A stretch of DNA of 44,575 nucleotides from CAKOTZ01 sp964489885 (GCA_964489885.1 CAZAZX010000011.1:1-44575), one strand, 5' to 3'; counted from the first letter of the stretch, positions 8,642-18,116 are shown. Notes: generated by a model from the sequence alone, not told the origin. Translations and numbers: made by a program.

Positions 8642-10039
8642 TTAGTTGTTGTTCATCATTTTCTTTGCTTTTTCTTTAGCTTCTTCTATATTTCCTACCA
8701 TATAGAATGCATCTTCTGGAAGATCATCTAAGTCACCAGAAATGATTTCTTGGAAGCCTTTGATTGTTTCTTTAACAGGAACATATCTACCTGGTTGACC
8801 TGTAAATTGCTCTGCAACGTGGAATGGTTGAGACAAGAATTTTTGAATTTTTCTTGCTCTATATACTATTTGTCTATCTTCATCAGATAATTCATCCATA
8901 CCTAAGATAGCAATAATATCTTGTAATTCCTTATATTTTTGTAAGATTTCTTGAACTTTTCTTGCTGTTTCATAATGTTCTTTACCAACAACACCTGGTT
9001 CTAGAATTCTTGATGATGATTCTAATGGATCAACTGCTGGATAAATACCAAGTTCAGAAATTGATCTTGATAAAGCAATAATTGTATCCAAGTGAGCAAA
9101 TGTTGTTGCTGGAGCTGGGTCTGTGTAGTCATCAGCAGGAACATATACAGCTTGTACAGATGTAATAGAGCCATTTCTTGTTGATGAAATTCTTTCTTGC
9201 AATGCACCAACGTCAGTTGCAAGTGTTGGTTGATAACCAACAGCAGATGGAATTCTACCTAATAAAGCAGAAACCTCTGAACCAGCTTGAACAAATCTAA
9301 ATATGTTATCAATAAATAATAGTACGTCTTGATTTTTAACATCTCTAAAATATTCAGCCATTGTCAAACCCGTAAGAGCAACTCTCATTCTTGCTCCTGG
9401 TGGTTCATTCATTTGACCAAACACTAAAGCTGTTTTATTAATAACTCCAGATTCTGTCATTTCGCCAATAAGGTCATTACCTTCTCTTGAACGTTCACCA
9501 ACACCTGTGAATATAGAATATCCACCGTGCTCTGTAGCTATATTTCTAATAAGTTCTTGGATTAATACTGTTTTACCAACACCAGCACCTCCAAATAGAC
9601 CAACTTTACCACCCTTTGCATAAGGTGCTATTAAGTCAATAACTTTAATTCCTGTTTCAAACATTTCTGTAACAGGCTTTTGATCAACAAATGATGGTGC
9701 TTCTCTATGTATTGCCCAATTTTCTTTAGCTTTAACTTTTCCTTTACCATCTATTGCATCACCTAGTACATTAAAAACTCTACCTAAAACTTCTTCACCA
9801 ACTGGTGTTGAAATAGGTGCACCAGTATCAATTGCTTTTCCGCCTCTTTGTAATCCATCTGTAGAAGACATTGCAACACATCTTACAACATCATTTCCTA
9901 AATGTTGCATAACTTCAGCAATTACATAACCATCACCTAAAGGAAGTTTTATAGCATTATATAAATTAGGTAGCGAATCTTTATCAAATTGTACGTCTAA
10001 AACTGCTCCCAATATTTGGGTAATTTTTCCTTCATTCAC
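8642..10039 (-). CDS. atpD: ATP synthase F1 beta subunit (catalytic)
   Basis: Catalytic subunit of 465 residues. The P-loop is GGAGVGKTVLIQEL (about residues 150-163), the catalytic glutamate lies in GVGERSREGNDL, and Walker B in DVLLFIDNIFRF. The C-terminal helical domain contains the DELSDEDRQIV region related to the DELSEED segment that touches the stalk. The start is GTG with AAAGGGTG upstream. It has no in-frame CGG. Confidence 0.98.
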   Translation of the reverse strand: MNEGKITQILGAVLDVQFDKDSLPNLYNAIKLPLGDGYVIAEVMQHLGNDVVRCVAMSSTDGLQRGGKAIDTGAPISTPVGEEVLGRVFNVLGDAIDGKGKVKAKENWAIHREAPSFVDQKPVTEMFETGIKVIDLIAPYAKGGKVGLFGGAGVGKTVLIQELIRNIATEHGGYSIFTGVGERSREGNDLIGEMTESGVINKTALVFGQMNEPPGARMRVALTGLTMAEYFRDVKNQDVLLFIDNIFRFVQAGSEVSALLGRIPSAVGYQPTLATDVGALQERISSTRNGSITSVQAVYVPADDYTDPAPATTFAHLDTIIALSRSISELGIYPAVDPLESSSRILEPGVVGKEHYETARKVQEILQKYKELQDIIAILGMDELSDEDRQIVYRARKIQKFLSQPFHVAEQFTGQPGRYVPVKETIKGFQEIISGDLDDLPEDAFYMVGNIEEAKEKAKKMMNNN

Positions 10040-10066
10040 TATATTTTCACCCTTTCCGTTATAGTT

Positions 10067-10939
10067 TTATACATTAGCTGTTCCAGCCACTATTTCAGTT
10101 ATTTCTTGAGTTATAGTCGCTTGTCTAACTCTATTATAATTCATAGTTAATTGATTAATAACTTTTTCGGCATTTGTTGTAGCACTATCCATTGCATTCA
10201 TACGAGCTAATTGCTCACTAACAAAAGATTCTATCATTCCACCATATAAAACACCTTTTACATATTTTGTTGCTAAAATTTCAAATACAAGTTCTGGAGA
10301 AGGTTCTAATTCTAAGACTTCATTTGTGCTAGACTCTTCTTCTTTTTTGAAATTCTCTTTATTTAAAGGTAGTAAGTGTATTATATTTGGTTTCAAACTC
10401 ATAGCTGAACGCATATCTGTATATATTAATTTTAACTCATCAATTGTTCCATCATTGAAAAGCTCACACATTCTTCTAGCTAGTCTAACAGCTGTTTTAA
10501 TATCCACTTCGTATGAATCAATTCCAATGTTTGTTTCAACATTATATCCATCTTTAATCATTGCATTTCTAACCATTGCACCAATTGGGAAAACAATGCT
10601 TGTTTCTTTATCTATGATACTTTTTGCAAGTTTGATTACATTGTGGTTATAACTTCCTGTTAAACCACGATCTGAAGTTATAACAATATAACCAGTTTTT
10701 TTATTTTGTTTATCTTCGCGCATATCAAAATATCCAGTTTCAATTTCTGGTAAACGTTCTAATATATCTGCCATTGTTTCTTGAATATGTTTAAAATATG
10801 GTAATGTTGCATTATGAGCTTCACGGGCTTTTCTTAATTTTACAGCAGCCATCATTTTCATGGCTTTTGTAATCTTTTTTGTTTCGTTTGTAGCTTTAAT
10901 TTTAAGCTTTATTTCACGAGTATTAGCCAAATCGTTCAC
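10067..10939 (-). CDS. atpG: ATP synthase F1 gamma subunit
   Basis: Central-stalk subunit of 290 residues. The N-terminal helix NTREIKLKIKATNETKKITKAMKMM and the C-terminal helix AEKVINQLTMNYNRVRQATITQEITEIVAG form the rotating coiled coil; TSDRGLTGSYNHNV is the conserved Rossmann-like part. The start codon is GTG. It lies between atpA and atpD as usual. Confidence 0.97.
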   Translation of the reverse strand: MNDLANTREIKLKIKATNETKKITKAMKMMAAVKLRKAREAHNATLPYFKHIQETMADILERLPEIETGYFDMREDKQNKKTGYIVITSDRGLTGSYNHNVIKLAKSIIDKETSIVFPIGAMVRNAMIKDGYNVETNIGIDSYEVDIKTAVRLARRMCELFNDGTIDELKLIYTDMRSAMSLKPNIIHLLPLNKENFKKEEESSTNEVLELEPSPELVFEILATKYVKGVLYGGMIESFVSEQLARMNAMDSATTNAEKVINQLTMNYNRVRQATITQEITEIVAGTANV

Positions 10940-10957
10940 TCCATTTCTTTATAAAAA

Positions 10958-12469
10958 TTATAAATTAAATAATTCTTTATGTTCTTTGATAGCTTTGTCT
11001 AGTTGTGATTTAATATTATCATCTAGAACTTTCTTTTCAGCTATTTCATTTAACAAGTTTGGATATTTTTCATGAACAAACTTAAGTAGCTCTTCATGGA
11101 ATTTAGAAACTTTGCTTTTATCGATATCTATTAAATATCCATGCGTTAATGCAAATAATATTAAAACTTGTTCTTCCATTGCTAATGTTTTATATTGAGC
11201 TTGTTTTAAAGTCTCTAATGCACGTTCGCCTTGTGCTAATTTATTAGCTGTTGCTTTATCTAATTCAGAGCCAAATTGAGCAAATGAAGCAAGTTCTCTA
11301 TATTGTGTTAAATCAAGTCTCAATGTACCTGCTAATTTTTTAACAGCCTTTGTTTGTGCAGAACCACCAACACGTGATACAGATAATCCTGCATTTACAG
11401 CTGGTCTTTGTCCTGCAAAGAATAATTCACTTTCAAGATAAATTTGACCATCAGTAATAGAAATAACGTTAGTTGGAATATATGCTGATACATCTCCTCC
11501 TAAAGTTTCTATTATAGGCAATGCTGTTATAGAACCACCACCATGTGCTTCGTCTAATCTTGCAGCACGTTCTAGTAATCTAGAATGTAGATAGAAAACA
11601 TCACCTGGGTAAGCTTCACGTCCTGGTGGTCTTCTTAAAATTAATGACATTGCTCTGTAAGCTTGAGCATGCTTTGATAAGTCATCATATACAATTAAAA
11701 CATCCTTATGTTTTTCATACATAAAATACTCTGCAATAGCACAGCCAGCATAAGGTGCTATATATTGTAATGATGAAAGTTCGCTTGCTGTAGATGAAAC
11801 TACAACAGTATAATCCATTGCACCATGTTTTCTTAATGTATTAACAATACTTGCAACAGATGAACCCTTTTGTCCAATTGCAACATAGATACAAATAACA
11901 TCTTGACCTTTTTGATTGATGATTGTATCAATTGCAATAGCTGTTTTACCAGTTTGTCTATCTCCAATTATTAACTCTCTTTGTCCTCTACCAATTGGAA
12001 CCATAGCATCAACAGCTAATATTCCTGTTTGCAATGGTTGATTTACTGGTTGTCTAGACATAACACCAGGAGCTAAAAATTCAACCTCTCTATATTTATC
12101 TACTTTATATGGTTCTTTGCCATCTAATGGTTGTCCTAATGGGTTAACAACTCTACCTATGATATCATCACTAACACCTATAGTAACAGTTTTTCCTGTT
12201 CTTTTAGCAATAGAACCTTCTTTAACTTCTACCTCTCCACCTAATAAAACGCAACCAACGCTTTCTTCTTCAAGGTTTAAAGCCATACCAAAAATGTTGT
12301 TTCCAAAGTCAATTAATTCCCCACTCATACAATTTTTTAATCCATAAACTTTTGCAACACCATCGCTAGCTTGTACAACGTATCCGACTTCATCAACCTT
12401 CATTTTTGTTTCGTAGTTATCAATTTTATTTTTGATTATACTACTTATTTCTTCAGGTTTTATTAACAC
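10958..12469 (-). CDS. atpA: ATP synthase F1 alpha subunit
   Basis: Non-catalytic nucleotide-binding subunit of 503 residues. The P-loop is GDRQTGKTAIAID (about residue 170), the arginine-finger region is visible in the LSVSRVGGSAQTKAVKK segment, and the C-terminal domain is of family length. The start is GTG, 7 bases after AAAGGAGG. Fourth from last in the operon. Confidence 0.98.
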   Translation of the reverse strand: MLIKPEEISSIIKNKIDNYETKMKVDEVGYVVQASDGVAKVYGLKNCMSGELIDFGNNIFGMALNLEEESVGCVLLGGEVEVKEGSIAKRTGKTVTIGVSDDIIGRVVNPLGQPLDGKEPYKVDKYREVEFLAPGVMSRQPVNQPLQTGILAVDAMVPIGRGQRELIIGDRQTGKTAIAIDTIINQKGQDVICIYVAIGQKGSSVASIVNTLRKHGAMDYTVVVSSTASELSSLQYIAPYAGCAIAEYFMYEKHKDVLIVYDDLSKHAQAYRAMSLILRRPPGREAYPGDVFYLHSRLLERAARLDEAHGGGSITALPIIETLGGDVSAYIPTNVISITDGQIYLESELFFAGQRPAVNAGLSVSRVGGSAQTKAVKKLAGTLRLDLTQYRELASFAQFGSELDKATANKLAQGERALETLKQAQYKTLAMEEQVLILFALTHGYLIDIDKSKVSKFHEELLKFVHEKYPNLLNEIAEKKVLDDNIKSQLDKAIKEHKELFNL

Positions 12470-12507
12470 TGTTATTCCTCCTTTATCATAAAAGAATATA
12501 TCTTAAA

Positions 12508-13029
12508 TTAGAATATTTGTTTTAGTTGAGTTTGTATAGTGCCATCATAAACTGTATCTCCAACGGCAACTTTAACTCCACCTATTATGCTTTCATCTAA
12601 TTCAATTTTATAATTTATACTTTTTGCTTTATAAAGTTCTTTATATTTATTAACTATTTGATTAATTTGTTCATCTGTAATTTTGTTTGCAACTATTATT
12701 CTAATATCTAATTCTTTGTTTAAAGAGTTAAACAGTTTAGAATATTCATCTGAAATACTATTTATCAATCTTACTCTATCTTTTATTAAAAGCTCATGCA
12801 TAAAATTTGAAAAAGTTGGATTTTTAAAATTTTCTGGAAAAATTTCTTTTAGAACTAACATTTTTTCGTCATTTAATATACAAGGGTTTAATAATAGATT
12901 TTTAAATTCCTTATTTGATTCATAAAGTTCAGAAATATCTTGTAATCCTTTTTGAAAAATAACAGTTTCGTTATCATTCTTAGATGAAGTAAATAGTGCT
13001 TGAACATATCTTTGTGCAATAATAGCCAT
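12508..13029 (-). CDS. atpH: ATP synthase F1 delta subunit
   Basis: Peripheral-stalk subunit that links F1 alpha to the b subunits. The start MAIIAQRYVQALF matches the family (MA..AxRYAxAL); an upstream in-frame ATG at 13044 gives five extra residues and is less likely. The C-terminal end ESIIGGVKVAVGDTVYDGTIQTQLKQ carries the conserved GG-x-x-x-x-x-G-D-x-x-x-D-x-S/T pattern. About 173 residues. Confidence 0.95.
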   Translation of the reverse strand: MAIIAQRYVQALFTSSKNDNETVIFQKGLQDISELYESNKEFKNLLLNPCILNDEKMLVLKEIFPENFKNPTFSNFMHELLIKDRVRLINSISDEYSKLFNSLNKELDIRIIVANKITDEQINQIVNKYKELYKAKSINYKIELDESIIGGVKVAVGDTVYDGTIQTQLKQIF

Positions 13030-13059
13030 TTTCAAATACACCATCTTTCTTAAATAAAT

Positions 13060-13551
13060 CTATGATTCACTTTTTTCTTTTATAAATTCAGAAATAAGCT
13101 TTCTGTTTGTATTATCGTCTAAGTTTTTCTTTAAAACTTTTTCACTTGTAGCTAATACTAAGTCTGATATTTCTCCCTTTATGCTTGTAATAAGTTCTTC
13201 TTTTTCTACTTGAAGCTCAACCTTTGCACTTGCTAGCATTTGGTCGGCTTCTTTTTTAGCTGATTCTATAATTGAATTATATTCTTTTTCAGCCATATTT
13301 TTATACATATCAATTACTTTTTGTCCTTCTTCTTTTGCAGCCTTAATTTTTTCGTCGTATTCTATTTTCATCTGTCTTACCATTTCTTTAGATTCTTCGG
13401 CTGCATCCAAAGCATCTTGAATTTTCTTGCTACGATTATCCATATATTTTGTAACTGGCTTAAATAATATTTTCTTTAAAATAATGTATAAAACAACGAT
13501 ATTCAAGATTGTGAATGCAAAAGTAACCCAAAATTCATTATCAAAACTCAT
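13060..13551 (-). CDS. atpF: ATP synthase Fo b subunit
   Basis: Peripheral stalk. One N-terminal membrane helix (FWVTFAFTILNIVVLYIILKK) is followed by a long charged coiled coil (NRSKKIQDALDAAEESKEMV...) to the C-terminus. I chose the ATG at 13551 (MSFDNEFW) with GGAG six bases upstream; the frame is open four codons further to a TTG. About 163 residues. Confidence 0.95.
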   Translation of the reverse strand: MSFDNEFWVTFAFTILNIVVLYIILKKILFKPVTKYMDNRSKKIQDALDAAEESKEMVRQMKIEYDEKIKAAKEEGQKVIDMYKNMAEKEYNSIIESAKKEADQMLASAKVELQVEKEELITSIKGEISDLVLATSEKVLKKNLDDNTNRKLISEFIKEKSES

Positions 13552-13594
13552 TTCCGACTCCAATCTTTATTATTATTTTGCTTTTTGCATTTTA

Positions 13595-13640
13595 AAGGTT
13601 CGTATTATAAAACAGTTAAACGTTTTAAAATACGAGCCTT
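13595..13640 (-). promoter_or_regulatory. Intercistronic stem-loop between atpE and atpF
   Basis: A 19-base inverted repeat with two mismatches (13595-13613 with 13622-13640) fills the 117-base gap between atpE and atpF. There is no T-run, so it is probably not a full terminator. The position fits a processing or mRNA-stability element giving more c subunit than b, which is inference. Confidence 0.6.
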
Positions 13641-13668
13641 CAATCTACAATTTAAATAAGTGCTTAAA

Positions 13669-13887
13669 CTAAGCTTGTCCTAGTGCCATTAATGCAACTA
13701 CTAGTCCATAAATAGCTGTAGCTTCTGATAAAGCTGCACCTAATAATAATAATGTTTGTATTTTACCTGCCATTTCAGGTTGTCTTGCTGTTGCTTCTGC
13801 TGCTTTACCTGTTGCTATACCAATACCGATTCCGGCACCAATACCTGTTAATACGGCAATACCGGCTGCTAAAACTGCTGTGCTCAT
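13669..13887 (-). CDS. atpE: ATP synthase Fo c subunit (ring proteolipid)
   Basis: Proteolipid of 72 residues with two membrane helices joined by the polar loop ARQPE (34-38). The ion-binding carboxylate is Glu55 in GAALSEATAIYG. The residue after it is Ala, and the position equivalent to Gln32 of Na+-binding c subunits is Ile, so two usual Na+ ligands are missing and proton coupling is more likely. GGAGGTGA precedes the ATG, which overlaps the atpB stop codon (ATGA), indicating translational coupling. Confidence 0.97.
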   Translation of the reverse strand: MSTAVLAAGIAVLTGIGAGIGIGIATGKAAEATARQPEMAGKIQTLLLLGAALSEATAIYGLVVALMALGQA

Positions 13888-14621
13888 GCACTCACCTCCA
13901 TTCCGTATGCTGGTTTTTTTTCTGGTTCTTCGTCCTCTTCTTCAATTTCTTCACCTATATATAAAGCTGTTAATAGAACGAATACGAAAGTTTGTAGTCC
14001 ACCATCAAACAAATCAAAATATAAACATGCTACTGCTGGTAATCCCCATGGAACAGCATTGAACAATAATTCCATTGCAACATATGCTCCAAAGACATTA
14101 CCAAAAAGACGCATACTTAATGATAATGGTTTAATGATGAATTCAAGAAGATTAAATGGGAACATAATAAACATAGGTTTAAATAATCTTTTTATAAATC
14201 CTACTATTCCTTTCTTCTTGATGCCTGAGCCTATAGCAATTACTATAGTCATTATAGCTAATGCAACTGGAACTGCCATTGTTCTAGTTGGAGGGCAAAC
14301 AATACCATTTGTTATACCATCCATGAACAAAGCACCAATTGTGTTAGAAATTCCTAGGAATAAACCTATTGTGCCAAGATATGCAGCATAGTTTCTTCCA
14401 TCTTTACCCATTTGATTTACAGAGAATTTATTAAGTGCCTCCACTAAAATTTCCGCTGTATTTTGCAATCCTGTAGGTACTAATTTTAACTTTCTTGTTG
14501 CTAAAAATGCCCATAAAATTATAATTGCCATCGTAATCCATGACATTAGGATTACATTTGTTATTGGAATATCAAAACCAAAAATATTCCAACTCCATAA
14601 TGTTACAACATGATCCTCCAT
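13884..14621 (-). CDS. atpB: ATP synthase Fo a subunit
   Basis: Membrane subunit of 245 residues forming the ion half-channels. It has five to six hydrophobic helices, with the essential arginine in SLSMRLFGNVFGAYVAMELL and the last helix GGLQTFVFVLLTALYIGEEIEE. An acidic tail (EEEDEEPEKKP) follows. It is the first gene of the operon; no atpI- or atpZ-like gene precedes it. Confidence 0.96.
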   Translation of the reverse strand: MEDHVVTLWSWNIFGFDIPITNVILMSWITMAIIILWAFLATRKLKLVPTGLQNTAEILVEALNKFSVNQMGKDGRNYAAYLGTIGLFLGISNTIGALFMDGITNGIVCPPTRTMAVPVALAIMTIVIAIGSGIKKKGIVGFIKRLFKPMFIMFPFNLLEFIIKPLSLSMRLFGNVFGAYVAMELLFNAVPWGLPAVACLYFDLFDGGLQTFVFVLLTALYIGEEIEEEDEEPEKKPAYGMEVSA

Positions 14622-14669
14622 CTAAAATTCACACCTTTTATATGTATTTTTGTTTGCAACGACGATTTC

Positions 14670-14698
14670 ATTATAACATAATAAGTTTATTTTGTAAA
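14670..14698 (-). promoter_or_regulatory. atpB: Sigma-A promoter of the atp operon
   Basis: On the minus strand TTTACA (14698-14693), 17 bases, TATAAT (14675-14670), about 50 bases before the atpB start. Upstream are several TTACAAAAA-like repeats of unknown meaning. Confidence 0.8.
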
Positions 14699-14779
14699 TT
14701 TTTTTTGTTACATTTTTGTAATTTTTTTGTAACAATTTTCTATATAAGATAAATTTTTTCAAAAATATGGCCACAATAA

Positions 14780-14821
14780 TGCAATAAGCAAGAGTAAGAA
14801 ATATTACTCTTGCTTATTGCA
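14780..14821. terminator. Long stem-loop after the 14827-15354 gene
   Basis: A perfect 18-bp inverted repeat (14780-14797 and 14804-14821, 6-base loop) starts directly behind the stop codon of the minus-strand gene and separates it from the atp promoter. It lacks a clear T-run. Confidence 0.6.
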
Positions 14822-14826
14822 TTAAA

Positions 14827-15354
14827 TTAATACTGTTTTTCTGTTTCAATTTTTTCGATTTTTGTTTTGCTCATTTGTTTCAAAGCCCATTCTGGATAAT
14901 CTTTGCTTCTACCTATAAAGGTTTTTGAAACAAGCATTTTTTCATTACAATTGGGACAAATGAGGTACATACAAAAATATTTAGCCTTGCTGTAAAAATT
15001 TCCATAAGCACATTTTTCCCAAACTTCTTCTTTTTTATATTCAGATTCCCAGTGACTTCTTGGGTAAATTTCATGGCAGTGTTCGCAATACAAAGCATTA
15101 TCATTTATGTGCTCTTTATACATTTCAAGCCAGTTTTTTCTTTCAATCTCTTTTACAGCTTCTGCCTTCTCTCTTAAGCTTGAATTGCACATAAAATAAT
15201 CAAGAAAGCATAAAAACTTAATCATGTTTTTATCGATATGTTTAAAAATCCAAACATTATCTTGTATCACATCTATTATTTTGTTTTGTGTTTTAAGATC
15301 TTTTTCTTCTGATAAAAACTCATCCATAAATTCAAAAAATTCTTTCCGTTTCAT
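14827..15354 (-). CDS. Hypothetical zinc-ribbon-like protein
   Basis: Cytosolic protein of 175 residues that I do not recognise. The N-terminal two-thirds is helical and charged; near residues 95-140 there are paired cysteines (CEHC...CPNC) with nearby histidines, a likely metal-binding ribbon. AAAGGGGG lies 8 bases before the ATG. Codon 3 is an in-frame CGG (15348-15346). Skipping its C would soon hit a stop, so here CGG must be read as a triplet unless translation starts at the ATG of codon 10, which has no clear binding site. This matters for the CGG recoding idea. Confidence 0.7.
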   Translation of the reverse strand: MKRKEFFEFMDEFLSEEKDLKTQNKIIDVIQDNVWIFKHIDKNMIKFLCFLDYFMCNSSLREKAEAVKEIERKNWLEMYKEHINDNALYCEHCHEIYPRSHWESEYKKEEVWEKCAYGNFYSKAKYFCMYLICPNCNEKMLVSKTFIGRSKDYPEWALKQMSKTKIEKIETEKQY

Positions 15355-15508
15355 GATATTTTCCCCCTTTAATGTGAAACAATATTAACCCTTTCCTCAA
15401 TAATTATTGATGTTAAGAATTTTACGTTAACGTCTAAAGGAAATTTTATAAAATAAATTATGTAAATTATATCACAAAAAATCTAATTTTTAAATACTTT
15501 GTAATTTG

Positions 15509-16105
15509 TTATAGCACTTTTTTGTTGAATGCAAAATTACCTGCCCCACAAACAGGACATTGAAAGTTTGCTGGCAATTCTTCTCCATAATATACATAAC
15601 CACAAAGGCTACATACCCATACTGTTTTTCCTTTTGCAGTTTTTGCTTTAGTTAATTCATCTTTATTTTCTCTAAAATAATTATAGGTTATCTCCTTATC
15701 TTCATTTAAAACTTTATCTTCTATAACTCTAAAAATGAATAATGTATGAGTATCATTTTCAATCTCGTCTACTTTTTCAAGCATTAAGTATCCTACTGCA
15801 TCTTTTACTGCATATAATCCATTTACATCAATCAATTTTTCATAATTGAATTTATTATAATCTCTCATACTGTTATATCCAAATTCTTTAATTACTGTTC
15901 CATCAGTTTTTTCACCAATAATTGATAAACATGCTCTATCATTTTCATGCAATAGTTTATTTGTGTTATTTTCCTTCATTACTGCAACACTTACTAACGG
16001 CTTATCTCCTCCACTAACCTGTGATACTGCATCAACTATGCAACCTCCATTTAATGTTGTTAAAACATACATTCCATGACTTAACTTATATATTGCTTTT
16101 TCCAT
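15509..16105 (-). CDS. Flavin reductase-rubredoxin fusion (high-molecular-weight rubredoxin type)
   Basis: Protein of 198 residues with an N-terminal FMN-binding split-barrel flavin reductase domain (about 1-150) fused to a C-terminal rubredoxin (about 160-198) whose iron ligands are VCSLCGYVYYG and CPVCGAG. Such proteins in anaerobes pass electrons from NAD(P)H via flavin to oxygen- or peroxide-detoxifying partners. TTTGGAGG lies 7 bases before the ATG. It stands alone. Confidence 0.9.
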   Translation of the reverse strand: MEKAIYKLSHGMYVLTTLNGGCIVDAVSQVSGGDKPLVSVAVMKENNTNKLLHENDRACLSIIGEKTDGTVIKEFGYNSMRDYNKFNYEKLIDVNGLYAVKDAVGYLMLEKVDEIENDTHTLFIFRVIEDKVLNEDKEITYNYFRENKDELTKAKTAKGKTVWVCSLCGYVYYGEELPANFQCPVCGAGNFAFNKKVL

Positions 16106-16173
16106 ATTTAAACCTCCAAATCTTTAGTTTTAAATGTATTATATTATAGATTATAAATAAACTCAATAATAAT

Positions 16174-16959
16174 TTATTCTTCATTAAAATTATAATAATA
16201 TGGTTTCACATCTTTATAATAATTTTGTGCTAAAACATAGCTTTTATCTTCTAATATTATTTTTAAATTTGGATATGCCTTTATAACCATTTCTTCGTTC
16301 CAAATGTTTTTCATTAAATAATTTACTCTTTCATTATTATATACATTTTTATATATCCATTCGTGCTTATCCATTTCGATTGCTTGAATATTATTTTCCA
16401 CAATTGTCCTAGATGAGAAAATTTCTAATACAATTCCAGATAAAACAAAGTCAATAGATAAAAATACTGTTATTAATATTACTATTATTTTTAAAACTTT
16501 TATATTAGTTTTATTTTTTAACAGTTCTATAAATTTATCAGCAAGTGGATTTAATACTCTTATTAAAAAGATAGAAATAATCCCCCAATATATAGAATAT
16601 AATAAACAAATCCTTCCATTTATATTTAAAAATCTATCTGAATAGTCCCACCATTTAACATTTATAGCAAGCTCTCCTATCAAGCTAACCAAATATTCAA
16701 CTATAGATCCAATTATTAATCCTCCGAAAAATAGTGCAAATCCATTTTCTTTATATTCTTTTAAAAAGTATATAAGTATTACTGCCCCTAATCCATATAT
16801 AGGACAAAATGATCCATAAAGTAGTCCCTGTCTACTTTCAAATTTACCATATACAACTAATGCAAATAATGTTTCTAAAACAAACCCAAAAAAACTGTAT
16901 ATAATAAAATATTCAAGTATTTTATATATTCCAATTTTATTTGTTTTCTTTAAAAGCAC
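16174..16959 (-). CDS. CmpB-like membrane protein (putative ABC-transporter type IV family)
   Basis: Integral membrane protein of 261 residues with about five hydrophobic helices and motifs YSFFGFVLETLFA, RQGLLYGSFCPIYGLGAV, WWDYSDRFLNINGRICL typical of the PF06541 family. The C-terminal third is soluble. The start is GTG, 7 bases after AGGAGG. A paralogue sits at 30740-31459 and shares the GxLxGxFCPIYG and WWDYS...NINGRxCL motifs. Physiological role unknown. Confidence 0.75.
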   Translation of the reverse strand: MLLKKTNKIGIYKILEYFIIYSFFGFVLETLFALVVYGKFESRQGLLYGSFCPIYGLGAVILIYFLKEYKENGFALFFGGLIIGSIVEYLVSLIGELAINVKWWDYSDRFLNINGRICLLYSIYWGIISIFLIRVLNPLADKFIELLKNKTNIKVLKIIVILITVFLSIDFVLSGIVLEIFSSRTIVENNIQAIEMDKHEWIYKNVYNNERVNYLMKNIWNEEMVIKAYPNLKIILEDKSYVLAQNYYKDVKPYYYNFNEE

Positions 16960-17015
16960 GTTTTATCCTCCTATAACATCTTCTGTACTTTTTTGTTTAT
17001 AATAATCTAATTTTA

Positions 17016-17999
17016 TTATTTTTCTTTAATATTTAATTCTTCTGCAACCTGATATTTTATTGAACCATTATACCCTATTACTATATTTTCATTTTCTTCG
17101 TAAGGCTTTGTTATAAGAATCGTGTAATCGCTATAATAATATTCTTTTAATTCTTCTGTACCATTTTCTTCACAAACACCGTATTTTTCATCAATTTTTG
17201 CCTGTTCAATTATATCTTCTGTTTTTAATATTTTCTTTTCTAATGCTTCTTGTAAGTTATAAACCATATCATTTTCTATAGTTATATCTACGTCTCCACC
17301 AAGTAAATACACACTATCTTTATCTTGATAAATTCTATCTATTCCCATATCTTTTCTTTGATAATAATTCATATCAAATTTTTGTCTATATTTTGATGAT
17401 TCAACACTATATGAACAAATAACAGGTATAATACTATTATCAGCTAATTCAACTAAAGGTCCTGCATTGATACAAAATTCCACCTTATTATCTTTTATTA
17501 TTCTATCCAATATCCAGCTATCTGTTGTATATTCATCCGTTTTTTTACCATCAAAATATTTATAATATCCATATTCTTCTTTAAATTCTTCATTAGTGCT
17601 ATTATGATTAGGGCTTGTAAAATTTTCTAATCCCTGAGCGACTTTTGTTGCATAATTACCTGGAATAAACTCAATACTTTTTTCTACATATTCATCATTA
17701 TTAGTATATTCTAAAATTTCAAGTGTTCTACCCTGTGTAGAATTTATGCCTGTATTTTCAATAAATTCATCAATTAAATTTTCATTTTGAATATTACCAT
17801 TTTTGATAATTACTTTATCATTTGAAATTAGCTCTTCCTGAGGTATGTTTTCATTTGCAATACTTGTATTAGATGTATCTACAGTAGTTTTGGACATAAA
17901 TTTTGGTACTGCTTTTGCTATAAATAAAATGATAATCAATATCAAAATAGAAAAAACTATTAATATTATCCTTTTTTTCTTACCCATAATAATCGCCAT
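17016..17999 (-). CDS. Hypothetical membrane-anchored protein
   Basis: Protein of 327 residues with one N-terminal membrane helix (RIILIVFSILILIIILFIAKAV) and a large extracytoplasmic domain of unknown family. The first 20 or so residues after the anchor are low-complexity and polar. The frame begins at an ATG at 17999; a second ATG at 17987 is equally possible. It follows the DUF4160 region and precedes the CmpB-like gene on the same strand, which may suggest an envelope function. Confidence 0.6.
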   Translation of the reverse strand: MAIIMGKKKRIILIVFSILILIIILFIAKAVPKFMSKTTVDTSNTSIANENIPQEELISNDKVIIKNGNIQNENLIDEFIENTGINSTQGRTLEILEYTNNDEYVEKSIEFIPGNYATKVAQGLENFTSPNHNSTNEEFKEEYGYYKYFDGKKTDEYTTDSWILDRIIKDNKVEFCINAGPLVELADNSIIPVICSYSVESSKYRQKFDMNYYQRKDMGIDRIYQDKDSVYLLGGDVDITIENDMVYNLQEALEKKILKTEDIIEQAKIDEKYGVCEENGTEELKEYYYSDYTILITKPYEENENIVIGYNGSIKYQVAEELNIKEK

Positions 18000-18083
18000 C
18001 TTTCTTCGTTTTAGATTATATCATAAAATATAAATAAATTTCTATTATTTGTAACTCACCAACACAGCTAATTTCACAATAAG

Positions 18084-18116
18084 GCAAGAAAAACTAAAAC
18101 GTTACCTTGCCTTAAA
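18084..18116 (-). terminator. Hairpin after the DUF4160 gene
   Basis: AAGGCAAG and CTTGCCTT arms around a 16-base loop lie about 25 bases past the DUF4160 stop on the minus strand. A moderate terminator candidate. Confidence 0.45.
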
